64,000 bases of DNA from MTP4 sp052056915 (GTDB taxonomy: Archaea; Halobacteriota; Methanosarcinia; Methanosarcinales; Methanosarcinaceae): the NCBI RefSeq assembly GCF_052056915.1, contig NZ_CP195119.1:868001-932000 (forward strand), in the 5' to 3' direction. Of the stretch, positions 26,953 to 36,003 are shown in pieces (the first letter of the stretch is position 1; the number at the start of each line of letters is the position of its first letter). Under the pieces are notes generated by a model. That model was not told the DNA's origin, made no database searches, and saw nothing but the letters and a program-made list of their open reading frames with translations. A program made the translations under genes and the position numbers.

Positions 26953-26998
26953 ATTTTCTTCCCCCAATGTTTATTTTCCAGTTAAATGCTGTCAATGT

Positions 26999-28597
26999 TC
27001 ATTCCGTAGCTGCAGAACCCCCCTGCCACTGAGCTATGCGGAATATTACGAACTCTGCCGGTTTTGTAGGAGCGATACCGATGATACAGATCAGCCTTCC
27101 ATTATCAATATCATCCTGGGTCATGGTTGTCCTGTCGCACTTGACAAAAAACGCTTCTTCGGGTTTTGTACCCATTAAAGCCCCATCCCTCCAGATCCCC
27201 GTAAGGAACTGAGTGATCGTAGCCCTGACTCTTGCCCAAAGCTTTTCATTATTGGGTTCAAATACGGCCCATTGAGTGCCTCTTTCTATGGATTTTTCTA
27301 TATAGATAAACAGCCGCCGAACGTTTATGTATTTCCAGAGAGGATCAACAATGCAAGTCCTTGCTCCCCAAACCAAAATTCCCCTTCCTGGGAAATATCG
27401 GATGACATTTATCCCTCTTGGATTAAGGGTCCCCTGTTCCTGCTTGGTGATCTGAAACTCAAGGTCGACAGCTCCCCTAACTAGCTCGTTAGCTGGGGCT
27501 TTGTGTACCCCTCTTTCAATATCACTTCGCGCATATATCCCAGCTACATATCCACCAGGGGGTTTGTTTTCCTGCTTCTTAGTCAGAGGGTCATATATTT
27601 TTATCCAGGGATAGTACAAAGCTCCGTATTTGGAGGATCTTGATATCTGCAAGCTACCGATATCTGTGTGATCTTTTTCGATATCAATAATAGCAAACCG
27701 ATCCTTCAAAGTTTCACAATGTGTAAGAATATCATCAAGCAGTGCATCCTTTCCAGATTGAACAAAATGTATATCAGGAACATACACTATCGAAATATCA
27801 TCTATCTCAGTGAAAGCTGTAAGACCTCTTTTTTTCCCAGGGATTTCTTCGGGCTTACCCCGTATATCATCACGAATTAGGTTCTCGTCCCCATCCTCTC
27901 CCCCGTCAATTAGAAGGTCAAAGAAAGAATTTTCAGTATTAGCTGGTCGTCCCGAGCTGTTCTCTTTTATAAAGATAAGGTTTGAAACGGTTTTCAATGA
28001 ATCGCCCAGTTTCTTCATATAATAGTCTGGAGAGTTCTTATCTTCAGAGAGTTCATCAAAGACTTCAATGACTGCTTTTTCCATAAGGCGCATAAGTGCT
28101 GGATCTTTTTTATCAACATCTTCTGGTATCTTTAATTCATCAGATGTGGGCAGATTTTCGGGTTTCCAGTATGCAACAGTCAGCTTAAAAACTTTCTTCC
28201 CATCGGGATTTAGTTTATTTCCAGGATCGCTTGATGCATCACTTATCCGTACTCCTACTCTTTTTCCCCAGCTACCCTCCCCAACTGCTTCGAAATTAAC
28301 ATTATCTTTAGTCAAACTGGCGGGGGTGGCATTTTTATGGACAATTCTCCCGATATAGCAACGCTGGCCACCATTTGCAAAAAAGCCATCTACCGCATAA
28401 GCTAAATGTGAATCTTCAATATATCCTCCATAGATACGCATGAACTGGGTTAAACTTGTTACTAATTTAGGGGGAATTGTAGGTCCCCTTTCCGTTTCTC
28501 CTAAAAAACCCGCAGTGCTCGTGCTCACTCCTTCAATCGGTCTAGCACCCATTTCAAATTCTTCAATATACACCCCTGGTGCCAAATACTCAGGCAT
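26999..28597 (-). CDS. Contractile sheath protein
   Basis: A 532-residue phage-tail sheath protein. The N-terminus (YLAPGVYIEEFEMGARPIEGVSTSTAGFLGETERGP, FANGGQRCYIGRI) and C-terminus (ARTCIVDPLWKYINVRRLFIYIEKSIERGTQWAVFEPN, WARVRATITQFLTGIWRDGALMG, CIIGIAPTKPAEFVIFRI) are diagnostic. A single sheath gene is present, whereas Afp and PVC have three. The variable centre (about 100-270) is probably the surface-exposed domain. Contraction of this sheath drives the tube. Confidence 0.96.
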   Translation of the reverse strand: MPEYLAPGVYIEEFEMGARPIEGVSTSTAGFLGETERGPTIPPKLVTSLTQFMRIYGGYIEDSHLAYAVDGFFANGGQRCYIGRIVHKNATPASLTKDNVNFEAVGEGSWGKRVGVRISDASSDPGNKLNPDGKKVFKLTVAYWKPENLPTSDELKIPEDVDKKDPALMRLMEKAVIEVFDELSEDKNSPDYYMKKLGDSLKTVSNLIFIKENSSGRPANTENSFFDLLIDGGEDGDENLIRDDIRGKPEEIPGKKRGLTAFTEIDDISIVYVPDIHFVQSGKDALLDDILTHCETLKDRFAIIDIEKDHTDIGSLQISRSSKYGALYYPWIKIYDPLTKKQENKPPGGYVAGIYARSDIERGVHKAPANELVRGAVDLEFQITKQEQGTLNPRGINVIRYFPGRGILVWGARTCIVDPLWKYINVRRLFIYIEKSIERGTQWAVFEPNNEKLWARVRATITQFLTGIWRDGALMGTKPEEAFFVKCDRTTMTQDDIDNGRLICIIGIAPTKPAEFVIFRIAQWQGGSAATE

Positions 28598-28617
28598 AAA
28601 TATCTCCCCCTTGAGAG

Positions 28618-29379
28618 TTACAACTCCCCAATTTTTTCCATGATTTCAGCGCTTCGATTTTTCTTTAGTGACTCAAGTTCCTGCTTTTTTATTTCATAAT
28701 TATTTTGGGCAGTTTTCAATGCACTTTCTTTATTTCTCAAATTTTCCTTTGCAGTGTACATTTCATCCCATTTATTAGATAGATCTGATTCCAAAGCAAC
28801 TGGAGTCTTGATAGTCGCCTTTGACAAATTGTTCTCCAATTCCAATATCAAAAAATACATCTCCTCGACATCAGAACTTTCATCATATTTTTCAATGGAT
28901 TTCCTTAACTCATTTAAATTTTGAAACTTCATCTGGATTTCTTTTTGGTAGTTTTTTAAACTATCAAAAGAGTCCTGCTTTTCTTTCAGAAAAACTTGAG
29001 CATCCTGAAAACTCTCATTAACAGCGGTGATGTCTTCAGCCAAGTTATCAGTAATTGACTTAGTCTCCGTTATCTTTTCCTCTACTTCATTTTTTATACC
29101 ATCAACAGCTTCCTTCTTACTATCTTCAATTACCCCCTCAATCATAGGTTTCTTAGTTTTGGCGTAATTTTCAAAATCACTTTTGTCCTGTTCAAAGTTC
29201 GATGACACATTTTTATAATTATTTACAATCTTTTCGATCTCTTTTTTTATAGATTCCAATTCTGTAATGTCTTTTTTCAGCTCTTCTTTCCTCTTGTTCC
29301 TATTATCTATCTCTATTTCTATAGTTTTTAACTCATCCTTCAACTCATTTAATGTCTCATCGGGATTAGAATCCGGCAT
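28618..29379 (-). CDS. Coiled-coil protein next to sheath (candidate tape measure or accessory)
   Basis: A 253-residue, highly charged, almost entirely helical protein (LKDELKTIEIEIDNRNKRKEELKKDITELESIKKEIEKIV, ALKTAQNNYEIKKQELESLKKNRSAEIMEKI). There is no signal peptide or membrane segment. It lies between the sheath and the regulatory-like/cap genes. No long tape-measure gene is obvious in the locus; this coiled coil or the 460-residue protein at 24,077 could set tube length, but that is inference. It could equally be a sheath accessory or cytoplasmic anchor. Confidence 0.82.
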   Translation of the reverse strand: MPDSNPDETLNELKDELKTIEIEIDNRNKRKEELKKDITELESIKKEIEKIVNNYKNVSSNFEQDKSDFENYAKTKKPMIEGVIEDSKKEAVDGIKNEVEEKITETKSITDNLAEDITAVNESFQDAQVFLKEKQDSFDSLKNYQKEIQMKFQNLNELRKSIEKYDESSDVEEMYFLILELENNLSKATIKTPVALESDLSNKWDEMYTAKENLRNKESALKTAQNNYEIKKQELESLKKNRSAEIMEKIGEL

Positions 29380-29450
29380 CTTTTAACCCCCCACTTGCCA
29401 ATTTAAACTCCAAAAATGTTAAACTCCCAATCTCTTACAATCGATGCTTC

Positions 29451-30053
29451 TCATGGAAAAACAATGATTCCTAAGGATCTTGTTTCGAGTTCTTTGACTG
29501 CAACATTAATAGTTTTTGTGTACCCATATTTTTGAATCTCTACATTCACCTCCTCTTCATCGCTGAGTTCGCTAAAGTACAGGACAAAATTTCCCTGTTC
29601 ATCTGTTACATTTTCTACATCTTTATCCGTCACTTTTATTCTTGCATTCCTGATCGGCTCATCTACATTTATCACATCCCTGACAACTCCCCTCAATAGC
29701 GTTGCATTCTCCGGAAAGGGATAAACAGGACTTGGCTTAAGTGCAATTTCAAGAACAGGATTCTTCGGATCAGGAAAAGACGAGGTGTTAACTGTTCTTT
29801 CTTCAGGGAAATACAAATCTGATCTGATATTCACATTGTAATTCCCCACCTCCAGATCAGTAAAACAATAATATCCGCTCAGGTTTTCGATAACTTTCTT
29901 TCCTGTTTCTTTTATCCTCACCTGAATCCTCCCAATAGGTTTGCCCTTCGTATAATCATCAAGCAGCGAAACTGCAAAAGAGAGCCTGGAAAACAGGACA
30001 TCCCCGGGATATACAGTGTGTTTATCCGTTTCGTAGGGTGTGGTAAAAGCCAT
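29451..30053 (-). CDS. Carboxypeptidase regulatory-like beta-domain protein
   Basis: A 200-residue protein starting at the ATG at 30053, one base after the stop of the cap gene. It contains two beta-sandwich modules: residues about 20-100 (LDDYTKGKPIGRIQVRIKETGKKVIENLSGYYCFTDLEVGNYNVNI) and about 115-195 (VRDVINVDEPIRNARIKVTDKDVENVTDEQGNFVLYF). These resemble the carboxypeptidase D regulatory (transthyretin-like) fold. No signal peptide is present. Position beside cap and sheath suggests a structural decoration or terminator; no homolog in Afp or PVC comes to mind. Confidence 0.8.
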   Translation of the reverse strand: MAFTTPYETDKHTVYPGDVLFSRLSFAVSLLDDYTKGKPIGRIQVRIKETGKKVIENLSGYYCFTDLEVGNYNVNIRSDLYFPEERTVNTSSFPDPKNPVLEIALKPSPVYPFPENATLLRGVVRDVINVDEPIRNARIKVTDKDVENVTDEQGNFVLYFSELSDEEEVNVEIQKYGYTKTINVAVKELETRSLGIIVFP

Positions 30054-30054
30054 C

Positions 30055-30660
30055 TTATTTTTCCCCTTTCTCTGGTACCATATAGGTGTGGTCTGTTTCT
30101 TTTGACACCACTCTTTGCACACTCATCGCACGGGACGAGTCAATCATCACAGGGGTAATAAGGTAACAAATGGAGGGGTGGAAAGAGCTATTGTCCTGAA
30201 AAGTGCCCCAGATCTTGGTCAGGTCATCCAGAGTAGGGGAAACGATTATCACATGCAACTCTTCATTAGGATTTAAGCCCTCACTCAAAACCGAACCTGT
30301 CAGAATAGGGTTGTCATTTAGAACCTGTATTACTCTTCCCATTAAACGATGAGCTTGCTGCGTTCTCTCGGTCAGTGGATCATTTCCAGACGGGTAAGTC
30401 GTTAGCATATAATACAAATCAAGAGCCACCGGCGGAAATGAAAAGCTGGTATGACCTACTGCACCTGGTTCTCGGTTTTTCAGGTGAGTGTTTTCGAGAA
30501 CCTGATATAAAAAAATGGATAGACTCACATCATTTATTCCCCTGGCGTCCCTAGGTGATGCAAGAACTACCGATTCAGGAGACGATAACTCCTCTATGTT
30601 GTCCCTTAAAAGATTGATCAATGTTTCTCCAACATCTGCCACTGCCCCGTAACCCGACAT
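30055..30660 (-). CDS. DUF4255/Pvc16-type tail terminator (cap) protein
   Basis: A 201-residue protein. GAVADVGETLINLLRDNI, VVLASPRDARGINDVSLSIFLYQVLENTHLKNRE, PPVALDLYYMLTTYPSGNDPLTERTQQAHRLMGRVIQVLNDNPIL and LNPNEELHVIIVSPTLDDLTKIWGTF match the Pvc16 N-terminal (DUF4255) family. In Afp/PVC the Afp16 homolog caps the distal end of tube and sheath and fixes particle length. It is separated from the ATPase gene upstream by 142 bases with no gene in them. Confidence 0.93.
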   Translation of the reverse strand: MSGYGAVADVGETLINLLRDNIEELSSPESVVLASPRDARGINDVSLSIFLYQVLENTHLKNREPGAVGHTSFSFPPVALDLYYMLTTYPSGNDPLTERTQQAHRLMGRVIQVLNDNPILTGSVLSEGLNPNEELHVIIVSPTLDDLTKIWGTFQDNSSFHPSICYLITPVMIDSSRAMSVQRVVSKETDHTYMVPEKGEK

Positions 30661-30802
30661 TCCTAATTCTCCTCACTCTCATTTATGAAAGAAGCATCCC
30701 ATATTATCTCCAATAAAAATTCAGATTAAACCAAAAGAGAGAAAACAGCAAGCCCAATTTGGAAATATCAAACTTAAGTAATAAAATGTTAAAGTAAAGA
30801 TC

Positions 30803-33043
30803 TCATTTCACATATCCGGAATATTCCCCAAAATCAGCTTCAGTAAAAAGTTTTCCAATCTTCTGGAACTCCCTCTTTGTTGCTTTAATAATTTGCTCCA
30901 TCCCGACCGCCCCGGAAACATCTGCCGCCAGAAAAGCAGCAGCAAGTGAAATGTTTTTTATGTTTCCACCTGTTAGTTTGAACTTGGACAAAAATGTAAA
31001 ATCCACGTTTTCCTCAAGAGGAGCCTCCTCCGGAAACGCATTTTTCCAGATCCTTTTCCTGGAATCTTCATCGGGAAAGGGAAACTCGGTTGTAAAATGC
31101 AGCCTTCGGAGAAACGCATCGTCCATGTTTTTTCGCATATTTGTGGCAAGAATCACGGTACCCTCGTGCTCTTCCATCTTTTGCAACAGGTAAGCGGTCT
31201 CGATATTTGCATAGCGGTCATGAGAATCACGGACTTCGGACCGTTTCCCGAAAAGGGCATCTGCTTCGTCAAAGAAAAGAATTGAATTGCTCGTCTCAGC
31301 TTCCTTGAAAATCCTGTTCAGGTTTTTTTCGGTCTCTCCTATGTACTTACTGACCACTCCCGATAGGTCTATCTTGTAAAGGTCCAGATTCACCTCCCCT
31401 GCTAGAATCTCAGCAGCCATAGTTTTTCCGGTGCCAGACGGGCCTGAAAAGAGGACATTCAGCCCTTTCCCATAAGATAATTTTTTCTCAAACCCCCAGT
31501 CCGAATACACTGTTCCCCTGTATTTGATAAAATTGCAGACTTCGCTCAACTGCTCTCTCGTATCTTTCGGGAGTACGATATCGTTCCAGGTATAATGCGG
31601 GTTAATTTTCAGCGCATGGGAGCTAAGTCGCTGGTTTGACCGTGCCTTACAGCCTTCATAGAGGTCAGCCATCGATAAACCGGATGTCTGAGGATTTTTT
31701 ACCCTGGAAATCCCCAATGAAAAAGAAACCGCGTCTTTTATCTGTCCCCCGGTAAACCTGAACCTGGAAGCAAGTTCACCCGGGTCCACACCCTCCAAAA
31801 GTTCATTCCCTTCCAGGCAAACCTCCCATAAATGCTTTCGAAGGGGGTACGGGGGAAGAGGAAAAGTCCATGTAATAAAGCCACTGTTCAGTAACATTCC
31901 TTTCAAATCTATGTTCAGGTCTCCTTCCAGACCTTCCTTAAAGTCTTCACCCAAAATCTTTCCTTTTCTCATAGTTTCAGATCCAGCCAGGAATACCCAG
32001 TTTGGAAAAGCTGCAAGTTCCTTGAGCAAAGGCTGGATAAAATTGTCCACACCTCCCAGCAGCAGGCTGTCGAAGTCTTCAAAATAAAGCGCTGAATCAC
32101 GCAGGAGAGTTTCCCTCAACAGAAGGGGTATAATTGTATGAGGGGTAAGCCGGCTTTCGAGCAACGCCTTTGAATCCACCACAAGCAGATCCATACTCAT
32201 CTCATAGCATACAGCCTCAGCAGTTGTCTTTTTTCCACTTCCCTGAGGCCCTTGAAACAAGAACTTCAAAGGGAAATCTCTCCACACATGCCATTCAATC
32301 GAATTCTTCAACCTGTTTTTGAGGTCATCGGGAAGGATCAGGCTTCCAAAAGACCTCGAAGGTGTAAGTAAGTAAGAAAGATTCTGAATCTTCGAATCCA
32401 GTTCATCAAATCCCAGTAAAAAATTTATTATTTTTTCATCAACCCTGATGCAGCTGGATATAAGAGACCTCATCTCTCCTGGATCTTTCCCTATTTCGGA
32501 CCCTTCAAGAAATATAAGATGATTTTTAACCAGGGGAGATGTGAAGGAAAAGTATACTCTCGAGTTGAACTTTGCTTCAATTGTAGGACATAACAGGTTC
32601 AGGATCAGATCCACACACGGCCTTTTTTTCGTCACGTCGTTCTGGAGGTAGGAGTAGATCTTTTCATATTTCAGGTCCAGTTCCGGAGCAAGTGCAATTA
32701 ATAGTACATCCACCTCAAAAGAATCGAGCCCGAAACGTTCTGTAAGAGTATGGAGCCTCAGTTCCCTGCCTGTTTTCAGGCTTTCTTCCTTTCTGTCCTT
32801 AATTTTTTTACCTATCGCCTCAATTTCCTCTAATCCGGCTCCAGATGAGATATTTGTTATGTTCCCGAATCCCGGACTCTTCTGTAGGGAGTTTATTTCA
32901 TTTTCCGAGACATAAAGCCCCATGAACTCATCCACAGGCCCCGGATAATCTGCCCGAACTCTTTCAAGGTAAAACCGAATCAACCGGTCGATTCTTGAAA
33001 GCTCATCCAGAAGGTGTTCCAGGTTATCAGCATAAGGTTTCAT
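30803..33043 (-). CDS. Tandem AAA+ ATPase of the eCIS (Afp15-like)
   Basis: A 746-residue protein with a helical N-terminal region and two AAA+ domains. The first (Walker A near 263: GPQGSGKKT; weak Walker B LYFEDFD) appears degenerate. The second (near 533: GPSGTGKT; SILFFDEADALFG; sensor-1-like VILATN; DDAFLRRLHFTTEFPFPD with an Arg pair) looks active. Afp15/PVC15-type ATPases are near-universal in eCIS loci and are needed for particle assembly or cargo loading. It is 13 bases downstream of the small zinc-ribbon gene. Confidence 0.94.
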   Translation of the reverse strand: MKPYADNLEHLLDELSRIDRLIRFYLERVRADYPGPVDEFMGLYVSENEINSLQKSPGFGNITNISSGAGLEEIEAIGKKIKDRKEESLKTGRELRLHTLTERFGLDSFEVDVLLIALAPELDLKYEKIYSYLQNDVTKKRPCVDLILNLLCPTIEAKFNSRVYFSFTSPLVKNHLIFLEGSEIGKDPGEMRSLISSCIRVDEKIINFLLGFDELDSKIQNLSYLLTPSRSFGSLILPDDLKNRLKNSIEWHVWRDFPLKFLFQGPQGSGKKTTAEAVCYEMSMDLLVVDSKALLESRLTPHTIIPLLLRETLLRDSALYFEDFDSLLLGGVDNFIQPLLKELAAFPNWVFLAGSETMRKGKILGEDFKEGLEGDLNIDLKGMLLNSGFITWTFPLPPYPLRKHLWEVCLEGNELLEGVDPGELASRFRFTGGQIKDAVSFSLGISRVKNPQTSGLSMADLYEGCKARSNQRLSSHALKINPHYTWNDIVLPKDTREQLSEVCNFIKYRGTVYSDWGFEKKLSYGKGLNVLFSGPSGTGKTMAAEILAGEVNLDLYKIDLSGVVSKYIGETEKNLNRIFKEAETSNSILFFDEADALFGKRSEVRDSHDRYANIETAYLLQKMEEHEGTVILATNMRKNMDDAFLRRLHFTTEFPFPDEDSRKRIWKNAFPEEAPLEENVDFTFLSKFKLTGGNIKNISLAAAFLAADVSGAVGMEQIIKATKREFQKIGKLFTEADFGEYSGYVK

Positions 33044-33056
33044 GAAAATTCAGCTT

Positions 33057-33428
33057 TTACTTTTGTCCCACATCAGAGACTCCTACATCCTTATTAGCCG
33101 GGTTTCTAGCACTTTGTTCCAGAACCTCCCGATAAGCCTTTATCAGGACTTCAGAATCCTGAAGCCTGCCCCTTGACTTGAGCCTATCTACCTCAAGCAG
33201 AAACTTCGCTGCATTTTCAGGAGGTAGATTTTTTTCCGCAAACCTCGCCGCCAGAATTTTCAGCTCTTTTCTGGAAGAATATTTTTTTGGCATTTTATCA
33301 TCAACGAAGTTGAAAATAACCCCACAACTCCTGTGTCCGATAGTCCTGGTAGAAGGATTTGCAGAAGTTTTTATATATTCTTTAAATATCCCCTTTCCCA
33401 CAAGTTCACCACATTCACATATAATTAT
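33057..33428 (-). CDS. Zinc-ribbon-like first protein of the eCIS operon
   Basis: The frame encodes ICECGELVGKGIFKEYIKTSANPSTRTIGHRSCGVIFNF and then a Lys-rich helical tail (KKYSSRKELKILAARFAEKNLPPENAAKFLLEVDRLKSRG). The CxC and HxxC pairs suggest one zinc site. The first standard start, GTG at 33401, would remove both N-terminal Cys. An ATA at 33428-33426 stands nine bases after GAGGGGGG, the same spacing as for the ATG of the gene at 10,304, so initiation at ATA (or the next codon, ATT) is plausible. Possible product lengths are 114 or 123 residues. It may be a regulator or an ATPase partner; this is unknown. Confidence 0.68.
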   Translation of the reverse strand: MIICECGELVGKGIFKEYIKTSANPSTRTIGHRSCGVIFNFVDDKMPKKYSSRKELKILAARFAEKNLPPENAAKFLLEVDRLKSRGRLQDSEVLIKAYREVLEQSARNPANKDVGVSDVGQK

Positions 33429-33466
33429 TTGACCATACCCCCCTCAGTGAATAGAATAAGAAAAAA

Positions 33467-33479
33467 GCAAAAATAAATG
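33467..33479 (-). promoter_or_regulatory. Possible TATA box of the eCIS operon
   Basis: On the minus strand ATTTATTTTTGC lies about 25-30 bases before GAGGGGGG and the start of the first eCIS gene, which would give a very short leader. The sequence is AT-rich in general and no BRE is clear, so support is weak. Confidence 0.3.
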
Positions 33480-33608
33480 ACCTCAACCTGAAATCGAAAG
33501 TTCCCACTGACTGCGGAAGTTGTCATCGCCCCATCGCTCACTCCCGAATATTCCTCAAGCCAGAAGTTTTCTGGAAACCTATGAAAATATATAGTCTCAC
33601 AATTATAT

Positions 33609-34724
33609 ATGCATTCTTATGTAAATAGTTTAAAGAATAATATGCCAACAAAAAACATTAATCAGATGCCTGATATCCTATTCATCCCTATGTACAGAAC
33701 TATCCGCGTCCCGCCCGAAAAAGGGGAAGAAGCCCGCCTGAAAGTTTTAGCCTCAGGGCTTCTCGACCAAACCCGAAAAATCCGTAAAGTCCGGACAGAA
33801 AAAGGAACTTTCCTGGAAATCCCGGTAACTGAAGCCGCAGGCGACCGGATTGGAGACTTCCCGGTCATCAACCAGGAAAACCCCGAATTCCTTAAAAAGC
33901 CGGCATCCCTGAAAGAATACCTCTCAGACACCTTGACCGAAACGGAGCTGGAACATATCCCTTCAAGCTGGCATGTCCTGGGGGACATCATCATTGTCAG
34001 CATCTCCGAAATCCTTGAAGGCAAAAAAATTCCGATTGCAAAAGCCCTCCTTGCCATGTACCCGAAATGCAAAAGCGTCGTCCGGGACATGGGAATCGAA
34101 GGGCAGTTTCGCCAGCCAAAAAGGGAACTTCTCCTCGGGACCTCCACGGAAACCATCCACAGAGAACACGGCTGCCTTTTCAAACAGGACGTAACGAAAG
34201 TGATGTACTCCAAAGGCAACCTGGACGAGAGGAAGCGGATGAGCAAAGTCGGGCAGGGAGAAGTCGTTGTGGACATGTTTGCAGGGATAGGCTACTTTTC
34301 AATCCCCATGGCTGTCCATGCGCGGCCGGAAAAAATCTACTCGATTGAAATAAACCCCGAGTCCTTTGCCTACCTTAAAGAAAACATAAGGTTGAACCAC
34401 GTCGAAGACATCATCTTTCCCCTCAGGGGAGACTGTGCCGAGGTCGCTCCCGAGGGAGAAGCCGACAGGGTTCTCATGGGCTATGTGAGAACCACGCACC
34501 ACTACCTGCTCCCGGCAATAAATGTTCTCAAGAAAAGCGGGGGGATTTTGCATTACCACGAAACAGTACCCGAAAAGCTTGCGGAAGAAAGGCCTGAAGC
34601 GAGGATCAGGGAAGCCGCCGAAACCCTGGGGAAAAAAGTGGAGATACTGGGGCTCAGGAGGATAAAAAAATACTCTCCAGGAGTGCTGCATGTGGTCGTG
34701 GATGCCAGGATATATGAATCTTAA
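33609..34724 (+). CDS. Trm5/Taw2-family tRNA(Phe) wybutosine-pathway transferase
   Basis: A class I SAM-dependent enzyme. The N-terminal ~190 residues form the D1/D2-type RNA-binding part; from about residue 215 the Rossmann motif VVDMFAGIGYFSIPMAVHA, then YSIEINPESFAYLKENIRLNHVED, DRVLMGYVRTTHHYLLPA and GGILHYHETVPE follow. The MGYV segment in place of Asn-Leu-Pro points to Taw2 (aminocarboxypropyl transfer onto G37-derived wyosine) rather than Trm5, a call made from memory of the family. The true start may be one of the Met at 33642 or 33666, because homologs usually begin near MPDILFIPMYR. It is divergent from the eCIS operon. A TATA-like AAATATATAG lies at about 33,587. Confidence 0.85.
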   Translation: MHSYVNSLKNNMPTKNINQMPDILFIPMYRTIRVPPEKGEEARLKVLASGLLDQTRKIRKVRTEKGTFLEIPVTEAAGDRIGDFPVINQENPEFLKKPASLKEYLSDTLTETELEHIPSSWHVLGDIIIVSISEILEGKKIPIAKALLAMYPKCKSVVRDMGIEGQFRQPKRELLLGTSTETIHREHGCLFKQDVTKVMYSKGNLDERKRMSKVGQGEVVVDMFAGIGYFSIPMAVHARPEKIYSIEINPESFAYLKENIRLNHVEDIIFPLRGDCAEVAPEGEADRVLMGYVRTTHHYLLPAINVLKKSGGILHYHETVPEKLAEERPEARIREAAETLGKKVEILGLRRIKKYSPGVLHVVVDARIYES

Positions 34725-35197
34725 GTGAATTTTGGTGCTCACTCATTGCCGGACAGGGAAATATTTCATTTGAACCCGTTAAACCGTTTTTCATAAATTA
34801 GATATTAAAGGGTGCCTCCGCCAGCTTGCCTGGCGGCCCTCTCCAAAAAGAAACTAAAAACTAAATAACGGAATAAAAAATACATTGGGCAGATTATTCA
34901 TAGGTTGTAGTTACTCCTGTTTTATTTCTAATATTGCCGTTTTTTCAGGCTACTTTTAATTTTCTTCTTTTTTATTCTGGAAAAGCCGGAAGCTGAAAGC
35001 TTCCGGAAACAAGAACGACGTGAGACGACAAGTTCCGGTTGTTTGGGACCATAATCAAAAACTTAGACCAAAAAGTTATTTTTTATTCAATGATATAAAC
35101 CGAATAAATTAGGACGACCTGATATTTCATATTGGATTTTCATATTTGGGTCAAGATTGGTGACCTTAACGGGAAAGAGAACTCACCTATCCCGGGC
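34725..35197. other. Gene-free region with two strong hairpins
   Basis: No credible coding frame. A hairpin at 34818-34836 (CCGCCAG, loop CTTGC, CTGGCGG) and a 9-bp hairpin at 34986-35006 (CCGGAAGCT, loop GAA, AGCTTCCGG) stand between convergent genes and may end transcription or stabilise the 3' end. The rest is AT-rich. Confidence 0.6.
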
Positions 35198-35734
35198 TTA
35201 CTCTCCAGGGCTGAACCTGTACCTTATGCCCCTGGGTCCTACCGGGGAACCTGTCCTGACATACACGTTCATGTCGATTATTTTGTCGTAAATTCTTCGC
35301 CTGTGTACAATCGGCCACCAGCCGTAGAGGAAAATATGCACTGGCTCCCACATGGCAACCCAGCCTATGATAAGGAGACCCTCGGAAACCAGGGTATTTA
35401 GCAGGCTTTCTTCGAAAGTGGAAAGCAGCCGGATTAAAAGGAGACAGAGAAAAAGGAAGAAGAGGGCAATGAACAGGTTTCTTCTCCCCCGCTTGAGAAG
35501 CCTTTTCAGATCAATTTCATTGAGAGTCTTTTTGTAAGCAAAGTGGTTTTTGATCGCTTTTTTGACGGCAAGCTGGACATCTTCACTGATTTCGGAAGGA
35601 GGGAGATAGACCATTATTTCAAGGGGTTTTTTCAGAGGGAATTCATCCACTGCATTGTAAATATATTCATCTGCACCGGCGTCAAGCTCCCTTTCGTGTA
35701 AAGGGGCAGGATCAAAGGGATCGTAGAGTTCCAT
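35198..35734 (-). CDS. Small two-helix membrane protein, start uncertain
   Basis: 178 residues from the ATG at 35734. After a soluble N-terminal part (YDPFDPAPLHERELDAGADEYIYNAVDEFPLKKPLEIMVYLP..AIKNHFAYKK) come two hydrophobic segments (LFIALFFLFLCLLLIRLL; SEGLLIIGWVAMWEPVHIFLYGWWP) with basic flanks (RRGRRN-like, HRRRIYDK). I know similar proteins from bacteria and archaea without assigned function. Conserved-looking sequence extends upstream (AGKLVIELELHSL) in an open frame to about 35835 without ATG, GTG or TTG, so a longer product from a non-standard codon or a damaged 5' end is possible. It lies downstream of the PH-like membrane protein gene. Confidence 0.78.
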   Translation of the reverse strand: MELYDPFDPAPLHERELDAGADEYIYNAVDEFPLKKPLEIMVYLPPSEISEDVQLAVKKAIKNHFAYKKTLNEIDLKRLLKRGRRNLFIALFFLFLCLLLIRLLSTFEESLLNTLVSEGLLIIGWVAMWEPVHIFLYGWWPIVHRRRIYDKIIDMNVYVRTGSPVGPRGIRYRFSPGE

Positions 35735-36003
35735 CAGGGAATGGAGTTCAAGCTCAATTACCAGTTTTCCCGCATGCTCCCTGTAAAGGGCTTCCGTACC
35801 CTGCGCTGAAAAATTATTTTCCCCGGTTATTTTTTACCCCTTCTTCCGGGCTATTTTTAAAATAAAGCCAGATGCCCCTGTTCAATATTGAGTGGGCAAG
35901 GATATAATTCTGTTTATCAGCCTTCGTATACCCGGGCACATCCCCTGTTCTTCTCATTAACCCGGAAAAATTACAATGACCATTTTTCAGTACTGCATCT
36001 TTT

